From positions 1-64,000 of the forward strand of contig PHEE01000022.1 of NCBI GenBank assembly GCA_002842855.1: a DNA stretch of 64,000 nt, given 5' to 3'. This document shows positions 39,852 to 48,769 of the stretch, piece after piece (position 1 is the first letter of the stretch; every line of letters starts with the position of its first letter). The position numbers were made by a program, and so were the translations under genes. The notes beneath the pieces are model-generated. The model did no database searches and was not told the DNA's origin. It was given only the letters and a program-made list of their open reading frames with translations. The stretch comes from Alphaproteobacteria bacterium HGW-Alphaproteobacteria-4. Lineage in GTDB: Bacteria > Pseudomonadota > Alphaproteobacteria > Rhodobacterales > Rhodobacteraceae.

Positions 39852-40190
39852 TCAAAGCGCCTCGTCATTCACATCGCCGGTGCGCACGCGAACTGCTTGC
39901 GCCACGTCCAGCACGAAAATCTTGCCGTCACCGATTTTCTGGGTGCGCGCGGTGCGGGCGATGGTTTCCACCACCTCGTCGGCCAGCCCGTCTGGCACCA
40001 CGATTTCAAGCTTGATCTTTGGCACGAAGTTCACGGCATATTCGGCGCCGCGGTAAATCTCGGTATGTCCCGACTGCGCACCAAAACCCTTGATCTCGGA
40101 CACCATCATGCCGCGCACGCCGATCGCGGTGAGCGCCTCGCGCACCTCGTCGAGCTTGAACGGCTTGATTGCTGCAATGATGAGTTTCAC
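39852..40190 (-). CDS. glnK: P-II nitrogen regulatory protein GlnK
   Basis: 112 residues from a GTG at 40190, preceded by AAGGA. It has the P-II signature YRGAEYAVNFVPK with the uridylylation Tyr51 and the C-terminal signature region TRTQKIGDGKIFV. It senses 2-oxoglutarate and ATP/ADP and controls amtB next to it. The frame is open upstream to about 40334 but that part does not look like coding. Confidence 0.95.
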   Translation of the reverse strand: MKLIIAAIKPFKLDEVREALTAIGVRGMMVSEIKGFGAQSGHTEIYRGAEYAVNFVPKIKLEIVVPDGLADEVVETIARTARTQKIGDGKIFVLDVAQAVRVRTGDVNDEAL

Positions 40191-40318
40191 GTCGTCATTC
40201 CTTCTTCTGTCAGCCCCGATGCCACCGCATTGGGCACCGCATGGCGCCAAGAGGGCGTGATTTGCAGATGCAGCACAAGATTTGCGGCGGGTGCGAACAG
40301 GGGGGAATCCGAACGAAA

Positions 40319-40333
40319 TGCACAAATTTTGCA
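40319..40333. promoter_or_regulatory. AT-rich near-palindrome upstream of glnK
   Basis: TGCACAAATTTTGCA is palindromic except for one base pair, in an otherwise GC-rich region about 130 bases upstream of the GTG of glnK. Its half-sites repeat directly (TTTGCACAAAT follows). It could be a regulator-binding site; no good sigma-54 -24/-12 element was found nearby. Confidence 0.3.
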
Positions 40334-40458
40334 CAAATGCCAGGCGACGCCTAATTATTCATCTGTTGCAAAAGCGAATCACGCCGCAAAGCTGCTCCAC
40401 ATCGGCGGCGCGGGCATGTAAGCTGGCGGCAAGAAACGGGCAGTGGTGCGGGTAACAG

Positions 40459-42609
40459 ATGGCACAAAAGGGCGGCAGGCGGCCCCTGGTTGCAGACAGA
40501 CGATATCTGGCGGCCAAGCCGCAGCCTGCAAAGGCTGTGTCGAAACCGGCTGCGCCCAAACGTGCCCGCGCACCCGCGCGCCGCCGCCACCGCAACCCGC
40601 TGGTGGCCGCCGTGGCGTGGCTTTGGCGTGGCATCTGGAAGGTGCTCTGGGGCGTAGGATGGCGGCTTGGGCTGATGGGCGCGCTGATCCTTGCCGGGGC
40701 GGTGTTCTATTTCCAAAGCCAGCTACCGCAGCTTTCGGCGCTGCTTGACGGGCGCCAGCGCGGATCGGTCACGATGCTCGATCGTGACGGGCAGGTGTTT
40801 GCGTGGCGCGGCGAAACCTTTGGCGGCCAGATTTCGGCAACCGCAGTATCGCCGCATCTGAAAAACGCCATCATCGCCACCGAGGACAAGCGCTTTTACA
40901 GCCATTTCGGCATCAGCCCGCGCGGGATTGCCGGGGCGATCCGCATCAACCTTTCTGAGGGGCGCGGGCCGCTGGAGGGCAACGGCGGTTCCACCATCAC
41001 GCAGCAGGTGGCCAAGCTTCTGTGCCTTGGTGTGCCCTATGACGCGGCGACGTGGAAGACCGAGGCCGAGTATGAGGCCGACTGCCGCAAGGGCAGTGTC
41101 TGGCGCAAGATCAAGGAGATTCCCTTCTCGCTGGCGATGGAGGTGAAATACACCAAAGACGAGATCCTCACCATCTACTTCAACCGGTCGTACCTTGGCG
41201 CGGGCGCGCGCGGATTCGAGGCGGCAAGCCAGCGCTATTTCGGCAAGTCGGCGGCCAATGTGACCCCGGCCGAAGCGGCGATGCTGGCGGGTCTCTTGAA
41301 GGCGCCATCGCGCTACGCCCCGACCGGCAACCTGCAACGCGCGCAGGACCGGGGCGCCCTGGTGCTGGGGTTGATGCACGATCAGGGCTATCTGACCGAC
41401 GCCCAATACGCCGATGCCAAGGCCCACCCGGCACAGCTTTCACAAGCTGCGGCGGCGCGGGCGGGCGGCTTTTTTGCCGACTGGGTGATGGAATCTGGCC
41501 CATCGTTCCTGACCAATGAAACCACCGAAGACGTGATCATCTCGACCACCTTCGACCAGCGGCTTCAGACTGCCGCCGAGACCGCGCTGGCCGAGGTGTT
41601 TGATGCCAAGCTGCGCGAGGGCAGCGCGACGCAGGCGGCGATCGTGGTGATGTCGGCCGATGGCGCGGTGCGCGCGATGGTGGGTGGGCGCAAAACGCCG
41701 AATGCGGGCGATTTCAACCGCGCGACGCAAGCGCTGCGCCAGACCGGGTCAACCTTCAAGCCGTTCATCTACGCGGCCGCACTCGACATGGGCTACACCC
41801 CCGACAGCATCATTCTGGATGCGCCGCTGACCATCAACGTGCGCGGCTCTGGCCCGTGGTCACCGGAGAACTACGGCAAGGAATATTACGGCGAGGTGAC
41901 GCTGACCACGGCTTTGGCGCGGTCGCTCAATACCGCCGCGGTCAGGCTTTCCGAGGCCGTGGGGCGTGACGCGGTGCGTGCGGTTGCCACCCAGTTTGGC
42001 TTTGCCTCGGCGCTGGCCGATGGGCCGGCGCTGGCGCTCGGGGTGTCCGAATCGACCCTGCTGGAAATGACCGGGGCTTATGCTGGCATTCTGAACGGCG
42101 GCACCTCGGTGCGCCCCTACGGGCTGATCGAGCTGCGCCTGCAAGCCGATGACGTGCCGCTGATCGGGCAGACGGGCGGCATGGGCGAGCGGGTGATTTC
42201 GCCGAAAGCGGCGGCCGAGCTGACATGGATGATGACGCAGGTGATCGAGCAGGGCAGCGGCGGGCGTGCGCGTCTGCCCGGCCGGGAAGTTGCGGGCAAG
42301 ACCGGAACCACGCAATCGGCCCGCGATGCGTGGTTCATCGGCTTCACCGCCGATTATGTGGCGGGCGTCTGGATGGGGTATGACGACAACACCCCGCTGG
42401 CAGGCGTCACCGGTAGCGGCCTGCCTGCCGAAATCTGGCATGCGGTAATGGTGAAGGTGCAAGAGGGGCTGCCCGCGCGCCCACTGCCCACCGCGTCACC
42501 CGAAAGCTGGCGCGCGGCACCGCCTGCCCCTGCCGCGCAGGGCGGTGGCCAGACCGACGACCCGATCGGGCGGTTGCTGCGCGAGATCTTTGGCGGTTCG
42601 GGCAACTGA
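40459..42609 (+). CDS. class A penicillin-binding protein (transglycosylase/transpeptidase)
   Basis: 716 residues. A basic N-terminal tail (about 1-48), one membrane helix (about 65-86), a GT51 transglycosylase domain with Glu142 in ATEDKRFYSHFG and GGSTITQQVAK, then a transpeptidase domain with Ser431 in STFK, SLN and KTGTT. It polymerises and cross-links peptidoglycan. The C-terminus is Pro/Ala-rich. Close to PBP1C/PBP1A but smaller; the specific name is not settled. Confidence 0.93.
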   Translation: MAQKGGRRPLVADRRYLAAKPQPAKAVSKPAAPKRARAPARRRHRNPLVAAVAWLWRGIWKVLWGVGWRLGLMGALILAGAVFYFQSQLPQLSALLDGRQRGSVTMLDRDGQVFAWRGETFGGQISATAVSPHLKNAIIATEDKRFYSHFGISPRGIAGAIRINLSEGRGPLEGNGGSTITQQVAKLLCLGVPYDAATWKTEAEYEADCRKGSVWRKIKEIPFSLAMEVKYTKDEILTIYFNRSYLGAGARGFEAASQRYFGKSAANVTPAEAAMLAGLLKAPSRYAPTGNLQRAQDRGALVLGLMHDQGYLTDAQYADAKAHPAQLSQAAAARAGGFFADWVMESGPSFLTNETTEDVIISTTFDQRLQTAAETALAEVFDAKLREGSATQAAIVVMSADGAVRAMVGGRKTPNAGDFNRATQALRQTGSTFKPFIYAAALDMGYTPDSIILDAPLTINVRGSGPWSPENYGKEYYGEVTLTTALARSLNTAAVRLSEAVGRDAVRAVATQFGFASALADGPALALGVSESTLLEMTGAYAGILNGGTSVRPYGLIELRLQADDVPLIGQTGGMGERVISPKAAAELTWMMTQVIEQGSGGRARLPGREVAGKTGTTQSARDAWFIGFTADYVAGVWMGYDDNTPLAGVTGSGLPAEIWHAVMVKVQEGLPARPLPTASPESWRAAPPAPAAQGGGQTDDPIGRLLREIFGGSGN

Positions 42610-42613
42610 GCGC

Positions 42614-43243
42614 CTAGCCAAGCGCGCGCAGATCGGCAATCACCGCATCGATATTGCCACGGCGGCGGTCGAGCATGGCGCCGATCTCGGTGCGCTCGGC
42701 ATTCAGCAAATCGACGCCTTCAATCACGATGTTGAAGAAAAGGTTCTTGCCGGTGGCGCCCGAGACATACCAGAGCAGCTCAAACGGCGCCTGCCCCTGC
42801 AGGTAAGCGACCGAGCGCACCTCGTAGAAGCTTTTCAGCGGGCGTGCGCCGGTGATCTCGATCCGCGCGCCGATGAATTCGCGAAAGCGCCGCCCGTATT
42901 TGTGCGAGAGGTAAAGACCGAATGCGCGGGTATAGGCGCTCATCTGCGATGCCGAAGCTTGACGTGCCGCGGCGCCAAGCGTGGTGCGCGCGATCGTGGT
43001 GACATCGGCATAGCGGGTGAAGATGCCCTCGAAATCGGTCAGCATCTGCGCCTCGGAGCGGCCCGAGTTGATGATTTCGTTCACGTCGGTCAGCGCGCGG
43101 TCAATCAGTGCGCGCGCACTGGCGTCATCAAGCGCCAACGCGCGCTGCGGCAGCAGGGCAAACGAAATGCCCGCCACGAGGGCGCCACCAAAACCACGGC
43201 GGGTGAGGGTGCTATTCGGCATAGGGGTCAAAGACATCTTCAT
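42614..43243 (-). CDS. mlaC: MlaC-family phospholipid-binding periplasmic protein
   Basis: 209 residues from ATG 43243, preceded by GGGAG. A Tat-like RRGFGG signal is at the N-terminus and the mature part has the MlaC/Ttg2D fold landmarks YADVTTIARTTLG, YGRRFREFIGARI and FNIVIEGVDLLNAERTEI in parts. It carries phospholipids between the outer-membrane MlaA and the inner-membrane Mla complex. It overlaps mlaA by 32 bases; the ABC part is not in the window. Confidence 0.88.
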   Translation of the reverse strand: MKMSLTPMPNSTLTRRGFGGALVAGISFALLPQRALALDDASARALIDRALTDVNEIINSGRSEAQMLTDFEGIFTRYADVTTIARTTLGAAARQASASQMSAYTRAFGLYLSHKYGRRFREFIGARIEITGARPLKSFYEVRSVAYLQGQAPFELLWYVSGATGKNLFFNIVIEGVDLLNAERTEIGAMLDRRRGNIDAVIADLRALG

Positions 43244-43943
43244 CGCTTGTTGCTCCCAGCGCGAAGCGGCGGTTTTGCAGATAAAGCAACCGCGCCTGCG
43301 CATAACTGTCAGCGCTTTCCGAAAGCACTGCGCTCACCGTGCCGGCATAGCGCAGTTTTCCGGCGGTATTGCCGGTGACCCGGATCAGGCGCACTTTGTT
43401 ATGCTGGTGCACTGTCAGCACCGCGCCCAGAGGGTCAATGAAAATATCGACCACCCGGCCCACCGCGTCGCGCTCGGTCGAAGGGCCGATGACCGGCAGC
43501 TCGATATAGGCGCCTTCGCCAACGCCCCAGACATAGAGGGTTTCGCCAAAATCGGTGTAATGCTCGGGCAGCCCGAACGAGGTGCCCGCCGCATCAAACA
43601 GCCCGCCCACCCCGAAGGTGGTGTTGACCACGAGCCGCAGCGTGTTCATCACCGCAGGCTCAAGCCGCCCTTGCAGCAACGAATTGAGAATCTTGTTGGG
43701 CAAGCCAAGGTTGCCGGCAAAGTTCGCCGCCACTTTCAGCACCGGCTCGGGCAGGCCGTCGCCACCGCCGACCGCGCCGGAAAGCGCATTGCTCATGGCC
43801 ACGTTGAACGCATGGGTTTCGCGGTTTGCCGCCTCATACGGGTCATGAATGCCGCTGGGCATTTCGCGCGCACCGCATGCGGCAACCAGCGCCACCGCGA
43901 TAAGCGGCGGGCAAATGCGCAGAAAAGATCGCAGGCGTGGCAT
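43212..43943 (-). CDS. mlaA: MlaA/VacJ outer-membrane lipoprotein
   Basis: 243 residues from ATG 43943, which opens a lipoprotein signal (VALVAACG; Cys about 23). Family motifs: DPYEAANRETHAFN, LGLPNKILNSLLQG, NTTFGVGGLFD, YTDFGETLYVWGVGEGAYIE in pieces, and GRVVDIFIDPLG. It removes surface-exposed phospholipids from the outer membrane and hands them to MlaC, encoded next. Confidence 0.92.
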   Translation of the reverse strand: MPRLRSFLRICPPLIAVALVAACGAREMPSGIHDPYEAANRETHAFNVAMSNALSGAVGGGDGLPEPVLKVAANFAGNLGLPNKILNSLLQGRLEPAVMNTLRLVVNTTFGVGGLFDAAGTSFGLPEHYTDFGETLYVWGVGEGAYIELPVIGPSTERDAVGRVVDIFIDPLGAVLTVHQHNKVRLIRVTGNTAGKLRYAGTVSAVLSESADSYAQARLLYLQNRRFALGATSDEDVFDPYAE

Positions 43944-44110
43944 GGCAGCCCCCAGTTCCTTGCGCAGACCGGCAGCAGTGGCGACCGCCGGGTGTATACG
44001 CTTTCGCAGTGTAACATATTCGGACGATAAATTCCCGCAGCAAGCGAAAAGTCGTTTCAGCGCGCACGGAACGGCCCGCATATTTCCACGAATCGGTGAT
44101 GCTGGCGCAG

Positions 44111-45274
44111 CTACAGCCGCCGCAAAAGCTCGAGCGTCGGCCATGCATCAGCGGGAAGCCCAAGCCGGACCTGTTCCTTTTGCACCGCAGCGCGGGTCAT
44201 TGCACCGAGGATGCCATCGACCTTACCGACGTCGTGCCCCCGCGCCAAAAGTTTCTGTTGCAGCGCCTTCATGTCTTCAAGGCTCAAAAGCGGGTCGGGC
44301 GTGCCGGGCTGATAAACAGGTGCCCCCAGCAGCCGGGTGGCGTAATAGGCGGCGGTGGTGACATAGGCAAAGCTCTGGTTCCATTCGAACAGCACGGAAA
44401 AGTTCGGGTAGGCCATGAAGGCCGGGCCCTTGCGCCCCATCGGCAGAAGCACCGAGCCTTTCAGTCCACGCGCCAGCGAGCCATCGCGCGCGGTCACGCC
44501 CATTTCCGCCCAATCGGTGGTGGAAAGCTGCGTTTCCAGCCCGGTCTTTGCCCAGTCGAGCGTCGGCGGAACCACGATTTCCTGCAACCAAGGTTCGCCC
44601 GCCCGCCAGCCCAGGCCCTTCAGCATCTTGGCGCCCGACAAGAGCGCATCGGCGGGCGAAGTGCGCAGGTTCACATGACCGTCGCCATCGCCATCAACCC
44701 CATTGCGCTCAATGTCGATCGGCAGCATCTGCACTTGTCCGATTTCGCCCGCCCAGGCGCCGACCCCGGCAATGTCGAAATCGCCCCGCGCATAAAGCCG
44801 CGCGGCCGCCAGGATCTGTGGCCGAAAAAGCTCTGGCCGGCGGCAATCATGCGCCAGCGTCACGAGTGCGTCGCGGGTGTTGTAATCGCCCTGAAATGCG
44901 CCGAAATCGGTCTCTAGCCCCCAGAACGCGGTCAGCACACCGCGCGAAACGCCGTAATCGGCCTCGGCGCGGTCAAAGATGGCGCGGTATTTCGCGAGGT
45001 TCGCGGCGCCCACCTGCATTCGGTTCTGGCTGACCAGAAGGCGCGAAAACTCGATGAAATCTTTGCGAAAGAAGCTTTGCGCCCGGTCGGCGCGCAGCAC
45101 GCGGGGGTCTTGCACGACACCCGCCAGAAAGGCGTTGGTCTGCCGTGTTGTGAGCCCCTGCGCGCCGATTTCGGGTTTGAGCGCCGCGACAAAGGCCGAA
45201 AAGTCGCCGCCGCATTGGGCCTGGGCGGGGGCGGCAAGCAGCAGCAGGGCTAGGGCGGGGGGAAGCAAACGCAT
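44111..45274 (-). CDS. lytic murein transglycosylase (SLT_2/MltB type) with peptidoglycan-binding domain
   Basis: 387 residues. Signal peptide (ending AAPAQAQC), MltB-like domain with catalytic Glu in FWGLETDFGAFQG and the QVQMLPIDIERNGVDGDGDG stretch, and a C-terminal PG_binding_1 domain (QQKLLARGHDVGKVDGILG). It cuts glycan strands to form 1,6-anhydro ends. ATG 45274 follows AGAGG and is preferred over a start 18 bases upstream. Confidence 0.9.
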   Translation of the reverse strand: MRLLPPALALLLLAAPAQAQCGGDFSAFVAALKPEIGAQGLTTRQTNAFLAGVVQDPRVLRADRAQSFFRKDFIEFSRLLVSQNRMQVGAANLAKYRAIFDRAEADYGVSRGVLTAFWGLETDFGAFQGDYNTRDALVTLAHDCRRPELFRPQILAAARLYARGDFDIAGVGAWAGEIGQVQMLPIDIERNGVDGDGDGHVNLRTSPADALLSGAKMLKGLGWRAGEPWLQEIVVPPTLDWAKTGLETQLSTTDWAEMGVTARDGSLARGLKGSVLLPMGRKGPAFMAYPNFSVLFEWNQSFAYVTTAAYYATRLLGAPVYQPGTPDPLLSLEDMKALQQKLLARGHDVGKVDGILGAMTRAAVQKEQVRLGLPADAWPTLELLRRL

Positions 45275-45448
45275 GGGAACCTCTTGATGCACAACCCGGC
45301 AAGACTAACAGCCATGGCCGATCTGGCAACCCGCCGCGCGTGGCCGCAATGGCACGGCTGCGCCGAATCTGCCCCCTGCGCCGGGGCGTAGCTTGATTTT
45401 TACAATTCGCAGCACATCCTCGGGCGGAACCACCCGTGGAGGCCTCTG

Positions 45449-45796
45449 ATGGAAATGCCACCAAAAGAACTTCTGGCGGCGCTGCGCGATGCCGAGGCCA
45501 AGGCCCTGCGCCGCCGCTCGCGGTTGCGGGTTGAGGCGGGCGACCAAAGCTATCCGGTGTTGCGGCGCTGGAAGGGCGGGTTTGCGCTTGACGCCGCGCA
45601 GGTTTCGCAGTTGCGCGGCTTGGTCGAGTTGCACGACGGCAGCCGCCATCTGGCCACCTGCCTGATCATCGCGTCGGCGGTGGAGGCGGGTGAGCTGATC
45701 TGCGCCATCAAGCGTGAAACGGCCGTGCGCGACCGCGCCGCGCTTGATTTCGTGCGCGATGAGGCGGCGCCCGTGGGCTATCTGCCGCGCACTTGA
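45449..45796 (+). CDS. small soluble protein of unknown function
   Basis: 115 residues, preceded by GTGGAGG with proper spacing. The N-terminal third is basic and helical; the rest has the sequence CLIIASAVEAGELICAIKR and ends DEAAPVGYLPRT. The codon use matches neighbours, so it is likely real. It converges with the beta-lyase gene with 2 bases between stops. No family recognised. Confidence 0.7.
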   Translation: MEMPPKELLAALRDAEAKALRRRSRLRVEAGDQSYPVLRRWKGGFALDAAQVSQLRGLVELHDGSRHLATCLIIASAVEAGELICAIKRETAVRDRAALDFVRDEAAPVGYLPRT

Positions 45797-45798
45797 GG

Positions 45799-46983
45799 CT
45801 ATTGCAGGTCAGCGAATGCCGCTTGCAGCCGTGCCACCGCCTCGGCCACCACGCTGCGCGGGGTGGCGATGTTGAAACGCAGAAAGGTTTCGCCGCCCTT
45901 GCCGAAGCTCGGCCCATGATTGGCGGCGATCCGCGCGCCTTTTTCAACGCGGCGGGTAAATTCGCCCGCCTCCATGCCGGTGCCCGCGAAATCGACCCAG
46001 GCGAGGTAGGTTGCCTCCAGCGGCATCGAGCGCAGGCCGGAAATTGCGTTCACGCCCGCGTCGAACAGCCGCCGGTTGCCGTCGAGGTAACGGTTCAGCG
46101 CATCGACCCATTCGGCACCTTCGGGCGAATAGGCGGCAGTCGCCATCGCCATGCCGAAGGAATTGGGCGAAATGCCAAGCGCCGCCATCTTCGCGCCAAA
46201 ACGGGCGCGCAGAGCGGGGTCGGCGATGATGACATTGCCGATATGCGCGCCGGCGATGTTGAAGGTCTTGGTCGTTGCGGTCAGCGTGACAAGGCGGCCC
46301 GCAGCCTCGGGGGCGGCATTGGCCATCACCATGTGCTGGTGCCCGGGCATCACCAGATCGTGGTGGATTTCGTCGGAGACCAGCAAAAGGTCGTGGCGGG
46401 CGCAAAAGTCGGCCACCCCGCGCAATTCCTCGACCGACCAGACCCGGCCACCGGGGTTGTGCGGCGAGCAAAGGATGAGCATTTTCTCGCTGCCGGTCAT
46501 CTGCGCGTCCCAGGCGGCAAGATCCATTTCGTAGCGGCCATTCACCAGGGCGAGCGGGCATTCCACCACCCGCCGCCCGGCGGCTTTGATGACGCGGGCG
46601 AAGGCGTGGTAGACCGGGGTCATCAGCACCACCCCATCGCCGGGCGCGGTGAAGGCATCGACACAGATCGCGGTGCCGTTGACGAGGCCATGCGTGGTGA
46701 AAACCCAATCCTTTTCCACTGCCCAGCCGTGGCGCGCCTGCATCCACCAAGCGATTGCGGCGTGGTAGGCGGCATCATCGCCAAAGTAGCCGTAAATCCC
46801 GTGCGCGCACATCGCCTCAAGCGCGTTTTGCACCACCTGCGGCGGACGAAAATCCATGTCAGCCACCCACATCGAGATGCCGTCGGTGGCGGGCACGCCG
46901 TAAATCGGCTCCATCCCGTCCCATTTCACCGAATGGGTGCCGAATCGGTTGATGATTTCGTCGAAGTCGGGGGTCTGGCTCAT
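45799..46983 (-). CDS. patB: MalY/PatB-type cystathionine beta-lyase (PLP-dependent)
   Basis: 394 residues from ATG 46983, preceded by AAGGA. Landmarks: MWVADMDFRPP, CSPHNPGGRVWSVEEL, VSDEIHHDLVMPG and the PLP lysine in TATTKTFNIAG. The MalY/PatB branch cleaves C-S bonds of cystathionine or related substrates. It is divergent from the first deformylase gene. Confidence 0.9.
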   Translation of the reverse strand: MSQTPDFDEIINRFGTHSVKWDGMEPIYGVPATDGISMWVADMDFRPPQVVQNALEAMCAHGIYGYFGDDAAYHAAIAWWMQARHGWAVEKDWVFTTHGLVNGTAICVDAFTAPGDGVVLMTPVYHAFARVIKAAGRRVVECPLALVNGRYEMDLAAWDAQMTGSEKMLILCSPHNPGGRVWSVEELRGVADFCARHDLLLVSDEIHHDLVMPGHQHMVMANAAPEAAGRLVTLTATTKTFNIAGAHIGNVIIADPALRARFGAKMAALGISPNSFGMAMATAAYSPEGAEWVDALNRYLDGNRRLFDAGVNAISGLRSMPLEATYLAWVDFAGTGMEAGEFTRRVEKGARIAANHGPSFGKGGETFLRFNIATPRSVVAEAVARLQAAFADLQ

Positions 46984-47107
46984 CAGATGTTCCTTGCAGC
47001 GGCGGTTGCGCCATCGGGTTATAGCGGGCGCGGCGGCAGGGGCAAATGCCGATTGCGCCGCGCTGCCTGCCTTGCAAGGCCGCGCGGCTTCGCATAAATC
47101 AGCGCCC

Positions 47108-47635
47108 ATGACGCTTCGCCCCATCCTTATTCACCCCGACCCGCGGCTGAAAAAGCTGTGCGAGCCCGTGGCCGAAATTGACCGCGAGTTGCGCAAGCTG
47201 GCCGATGACATGCTGGCCACTATGTACGAGGCGCCCGGCATCGGCCTTGCCGCGCCGCAGGTGGGGGTGCTGAAGCGGATGTTCGTGATGGATTGCATCA
47301 AAGACCATGCCGCCGCGTCGCAGCCGATGGTGCTGATCAACCCCGAAGTCACCTGGGTGTCCGAGGCCACGCGGACCTATGAAGAGGGCTGCCTTTCGGT
47401 GCCCGAGCAGTTTGCCGATGTCACCCGCCCGGCAGAGGTTCGGATGCGCTGGACGACGGTCGAGGGCAAAGTGGTTGAAGAGCAGTTCGACGGGCTTTGG
47501 GCCACTTGCGCGCAACACGAGTTTGACCATCTGAACGGCAAACTTTTCCTCGACTATCTCGGGGCGCTGAAACGTCAGATGATTACCCGCAAGATGGAAA
47601 AGCTGAAACGCGAGCGCGCGCGGGAAACGTTTTGA
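47108..47635 (+). CDS. def: peptide deformylase
   Basis: 175 residues; removes the formyl group from initiator methionine. All three metal motifs are intact: GIGLAAPQ (44-51), EGCLS with Cys95, and HEFDH (137-141). This is the canonical, surely active copy. The TGA overlaps the TTG start of the second copy. Confidence 0.96.
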   Translation: MTLRPILIHPDPRLKKLCEPVAEIDRELRKLADDMLATMYEAPGIGLAAPQVGVLKRMFVMDCIKDHAAASQPMVLINPEVTWVSEATRTYEEGCLSVPEQFADVTRPAEVRMRWTTVEGKVVEEQFDGLWATCAQHEFDHLNGKLFLDYLGALKRQMITRKMEKLKRERARETF

Positions 47636-48126
47636 GCCTGCTCGCAATCCTCGAATGGCCCGACCCGCGACTTTCACAGCGCGCGGCGCCGGTGGGCGAG
47701 GTAACACCCGAATTACGTGCACTTGCCGCCGACATGCTCGAAACCATGTATGCAGCCCCGGGCCGTGGCCTTGCCGGGCCGCAGGTGGGCGCGATGCTGC
47801 GCATTTTCGTAATGGATGTGACCTGGAAAGAGGGGCGGCCCGACCCGCAGGTGGTGCTCAACCCGGAGATCGAGCCTTTGGGCGATGCGGTTTGCACCCG
47901 CGCCGAGGGGTGCCTTTCGCTGCCCGGCATTCTGACCGACATCACCCGCCCCGCGCGGGTGCTGATGCGCTGGCGCGATCTTGAGGGGGTGGCGCACGAG
48001 GCGGTGCTGGAAGATTTCGCCGCCGCCTGCGTGCAGCACGAGACCGACCATCTCGATGGCATCGTGACCCTGATGCGACTTGCGCCCGAGGCGCGGGCGG
48101 CAGCCGAGGCGGAGTATTACGGGTGA
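47632..48126 (+). CDS. second peptide deformylase paralogue
   Basis: 164 residues, starting with TTG at 47632 overlapping the previous stop (TTGA). The motifs are GRGLAGPQ (44-51, one Ile-to-Arg and one Ala-to-Gly change from the consensus GIGLAAPQ), EGCLS with Cys94, and HETDH (136-140). The metal ligands are present, so it may be active or have a changed substrate. The stop overlaps the third copy as GTGA. Confidence 0.88.
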   Translation: MSLLAILEWPDPRLSQRAAPVGEVTPELRALAADMLETMYAAPGRGLAGPQVGAMLRIFVMDVTWKEGRPDPQVVLNPEIEPLGDAVCTRAEGCLSLPGILTDITRPARVLMRWRDLEGVAHEAVLEDFAAACVQHETDHLDGIVTLMRLAPEARAAAEAEYYG

Positions 48127-48623
48127 GCGTGCGCGCCTGCCTGCCCTATGGCGACCGCCGCCTGCATACCCCCGCCGCGCCAGTGGCAGAGATCACCGAA
48201 ACGGTGCGCATGATCTGGGACGACATGATCGAGACGATGGAGGCGATGCCCGGCGTCGGCCTTGCCGCGCCCCAGATCGGCATTCTGTTGCAACTGGCGG
48301 TAGTTGATGCTTCTGAAAAGCGCGGTCAGGTGGTGCGGATGGCCAACCCCGAGGTGCTGCACGCCTCGGTGCAGATGCGCACGCATGACGAGGCGAGCCC
48401 GAACCTGCCCGGTGTTTCCGCGCCGATTGCGCGACCACGCGCGGTGACGGTTCGGTTTCTCAACGACGCGGGAGAGATGGAAGAGCGCGATTTCGTGGGC
48501 CTCTGGGCGGTGAGCGTGCAGCACCAGATCGACCATCTGAACGGCAAACTCTATGTGGACCGCCTGAGCCCCTTGCGCCGCAAGATGCTGGTGGCGCGGT
48601 CGGCGAAACTGGCGCGCGGGTAG
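48123..48623 (+). CDS. third deformylase-like protein, catalytic residues lost
   Basis: 166 residues from a GTG start. Motif 1 is intact (GVGLAAPQ, 44-51). The EGCLS motif reads EASPN, so the metal-ligand Cys is replaced by Ser92. The HExxH motif reads HQIDH (134-138), so the catalytic Glu is Gln135. The fold should be kept but the deformylase reaction is unlikely. It is the last of three overlapping copies and precedes fmt. Confidence 0.85.
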   Translation: MSVRACLPYGDRRLHTPAAPVAEITETVRMIWDDMIETMEAMPGVGLAAPQIGILLQLAVVDASEKRGQVVRMANPEVLHASVQMRTHDEASPNLPGVSAPIARPRAVTVRFLNDAGEMEERDFVGLWAVSVQHQIDHLNGKLYVDRLSPLRRKMLVARSAKLARG

Positions 48624-48642
48624 CGCCTGCGGCGGGCGGGGC

Positions 48643-48707
48643 GGGGGGCGTTGCCCCCCTCGGCCCGTGCCGGGCCTCACCCCCCAGGATATTTGGACCA
48701 AGGCAGG
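48643..48707 (+). repeat. hairpin-plus-tail intergenic element, copy C
   Basis: Two perfect hairpins in series, GGGGGGC/GCCCCCC (48643-48659) and GGCCCG/CGGGCC (48662-48676), then the tail CAGGATATTTGGACCAAGG. It lies between the third deformylase-like gene and fmt, beginning about 20 bases after a stop codon. Confidence 0.65.
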
Positions 48708-48769
48708 CCGCAAGGCTTTAGCGGGGCCACAGCCCGAGCTATAGAGGCAGCGCGAGGAGGGGGGCGGCA

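Noticed and set aside
38446-40056. Open frame antisense to amtB and glnK
   Set aside because: His/Gln/Arg-rich shadow of two confident genes on the other strand.
40191-40458. A sigma-54 promoter for glnK
   Set aside because: TGGCATTTGTGCA resembles one but the GG-to-GC spacing is 7 rather than 10 bases.
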